37,225 nt of DNA, taken from NCBI GenBank assembly GCA_001942415.1, contig MKJX01000216.1:1-37225 (forward strand), in the 5' to 3' direction. The position numbers and the translations under genes are program-made. This document shows, piece after piece, positions 35,872 through 37,225 of the stretch (its first letter is position 1; each line of letters starts with the position of its first letter). Source of the DNA: Pseudonocardia sp. CNS-139 (GTDB taxonomy: Bacteria; Actinomycetota; Actinomycetes; Mycobacteriales; Pseudonocardiaceae). Under the pieces are notes generated by a model. It made no database searches. It saw nothing but the letters and a program-made list of their open reading frames with translations, and had not been told where the DNA came from.

Positions 35872-36674
35872 TCAGGCCGGTAGCCGCCGCCCGATCACCA
35901 CCGTCCCGTCGAGCTCGGCGGAACCGACCGTGCGCGGGACGAGGCCGTGCCGGGCGACCGCCTCCGCCGTGTCCTCCGCCTGCCGTTCGCTGGTCTCGAT
36001 CAGCAGGTGACCACCGGGCGCCAGCCACTCCGTGCGCCCGCCGCCACCCGCCGCTGGACGTCGAGCCCGTCGTGACCTCCGTCCAGCGCGACCCGCGGCT
36101 CGTGGTCGCGCGCCTCCTGCGGCATCGTCGCGATCGCGTCCGTCGGCACGTACGGGGCGTTCGCGACGAGCACGCCGACCCGGCCGCGGAGCCCGGCGGG
36201 CAGCGCTGCGAACAGGTCGCCCTCGTGCACGAGGCCGCCGATCGGCCCGACGTTGCGGCGCGCGCACCGGACCGCCGCGGGGTCGACGTCGGCCGCGTGC
36301 AGCTCGACGCCCGGCACGGCCGTCCCGACCGCGACGGCCACGGCGCCGGAGCCGCAGCACATGTCGACCACCACCGAACCGGGCCGGGACACGGCGACGG
36401 CCTCCGCAGCGAGCAGCTCGGTGCGCCGGCGCGGGACGAACACCCCGGGGTCGACGGCGATCCGCAGCCCGCGGAACTCCGCCCAGCCGAGAACGTGTTC
36501 GAGCGGCTCGCCCGCGACGCGGCGCCGGACCAGCGCGTCGAGGGCCCGGGGCGTGCGAGCGGCCGCGAGCAGCAGCCTGGCCTCGTCCTCGGCGAAGACG
36601 CAGCCGGCGGCCCGCAGCTGCGCGACCACGGTCGTCGGGTCGAACCCGGGTGAGGCTGAAGGATGAGCAGTCAT
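35872..36674 (-). CDS. PrmC-like protein-(glutamine-N5) methyltransferase (one frameshift)
   Basis: About 267 residues from ATG 36674. The helical N-terminal domain ends EHVLGWAEFRGLRIAVDPGV, then FVPRRRTELL. The SAM site is VVDMCCGSGAVAVAVG. Where PrmC has NPPY this protein has NAPYVP, which marks the PrmC-related group of unknown substrate. One base is lost near 36029, after which EWLAPGGHLLIETSERQ continues to TGA 35872. It may methylate a ribosomal or release-factor-like protein, but the altered motif argues against a plain PrmC call. Confidence 0.85.
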
Positions 36675-36796
36675 GGGAGCACTCCGCGACCTCGTGGGCG
36701 CTCCCCCGCGGGCGGCCTTATGCCCGGAGTGGTGAGCACCCCTGCTGACCTGCGTAGATGGGTCCCACCTCCCTCGACTCGGTTGCGGGGAACTCT

Positions 36797-36917
36797 AGTG
36801 CCCCGTCCGGGAAGGTTGGGGCGGGAATCGGCGGATCCAGCCGTTCGCCGGCAAGGCGCCGACCGGCGGGCGGCTGGGCCGTCGAGTTCCGTGGCGAACC
36901 TTTCCGGACGGGGCACT
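36797..36917. repeat. 121-bp element with 21-bp terminal inverted repeats
   Basis: Arms 36797-36817 and 36897-36917 match as inverted repeats at 20 of 21 positions. Inside, further inverted pairs nest: 36838-36844 with 36871-36877, and 36847-36852 with 36863-36868, so the whole can fold into one long branched hairpin. It fills the gap between the PrmC-like and last methyltransferase genes. It is MITE-like, but I see no clear target-site duplication. Confidence 0.7.
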
Positions 36918-36920
36918 GGC

Positions 36921-37225
36921 TCAGGGCTTGCGGCCCATCCCGGCCACCAGCACAGTGGTCCACGGCCCCTCGGGGCGGTGCGGGTCCGTGGCGCGCCAGT
37001 CGTGGGCGTAGACCAGGCCCGGATCGACCCAGTCCAGCCCGTCGTAGTAGCTGCGCAGCTGGTCCCACGTGCGCATGTAACCGCTGCCGACCTGCTGCAC
37101 GACGTCGGCCTCCAGTGCGGCGTCGGCCTGCGGGTGGTCCTCGCGCAGCAGGTTCACCGTGAACAGGTACGAGCCGGAGGGCATCCGCTCGATGATCCGC
37201 TTGGTGACGCCGGCCGGGTTCTGCT
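36921..37225 (-). CDS. SAM-dependent methyltransferase, Methyltransf_19 type (partial)
   Basis: The C-terminal part of a gene that runs off the window, open to base 37225. It reads RIIERMPSGSYLFTVNLLR, then GYMRTWDQLRSYYDGLDWV, DPGLVYAHDW and VLVAGMGRKP, parallel to the end of the 32811-33647 gene (RTRAQIESMLPGLELVDPGL, VGAVGRKP). The apparent ATG at 37184 is internal. Substrate unknown. Confidence 0.85.
   Translation of the reverse strand, partial: QNPAGVTKRIIERMPSGSYLFTVNLLREDHPQADAALEADVVQQVGSGYMRTWDQLRSYYDGLDWVDPGLVYAHDWRATDPHRPEGPWTTVLVAGMGRKP

Overview
The window is very GC-rich DNA with strong GC bias at third codon positions. Its markers are actinobacterial: a mycothiol enzyme (Mca), a SigD/ShbA-type sigma factor, a DUF5753/DUF397 regulatory pair, and a Z-isoprenyl synthase beside a haemolysin-III-like gene. 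Gene content and style suggest Pseudonocardiales, for example Pseudonocardia or a relative. This is inferred from family knowledge and no 16S gene is present.

Region 1 (about 2.3-22.3 kb) is a conserved chromosomal core. From memory of the M. tuberculosis map, the order and relative strands match the Rv1086-Rv1072 block read in reverse: Z-isoprenyl synthase, haemolysin III, DUF255 protein, small membrane protein, mca, greA, metB, cbs, thiolase and a Bax-inhibitor-like protein. Inserted within it are a threonine deaminase, a PHP phosphoesterase, a SigD/ShbA sigma factor with a deaminase, an ECF42-like sigma factor with its DGPF/YCII partner, and two flavin/F420-type split-barrel proteins. cbs and metB form a transsulfuration pair. 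mca and greA are divergent, and each has a sigma-R/SigH-like promoter candidate.

Region 2 (22.7-32.7 kb) is accessory metabolism. It holds a two-gene molybdenum hydroxylase (isoquinoline 1-oxidoreductase type), an HTH-PASTA protein, a DIP1984 protein, a three-gene run (membrane peptide, alpha/beta hydrolase, OsmC), a TSUP transporter, two more alpha/beta hydrolases, a GlxA-type regulator and a MarR regulator. Several short palindromes in intergenic gaps look like operators.

Region 3 (32.8-37.2 kb) has a DUF5753 HTH regulator convergent with a DUF397 protein, two small unknown proteins, a PrmC-like methyltransferase, and two SAM-dependent methyltransferases of one family. The last of these is cut by the window edge.

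A dominant technical feature is about 33 apparent single-base indels, nearly all deletions, that split roughly half of the genes while leaving motifs intact in the next frame. I read these as sequencing or assembly errors, not gene decay. I therefore annotate each such gene as one CDS spanning the break and give the break position.
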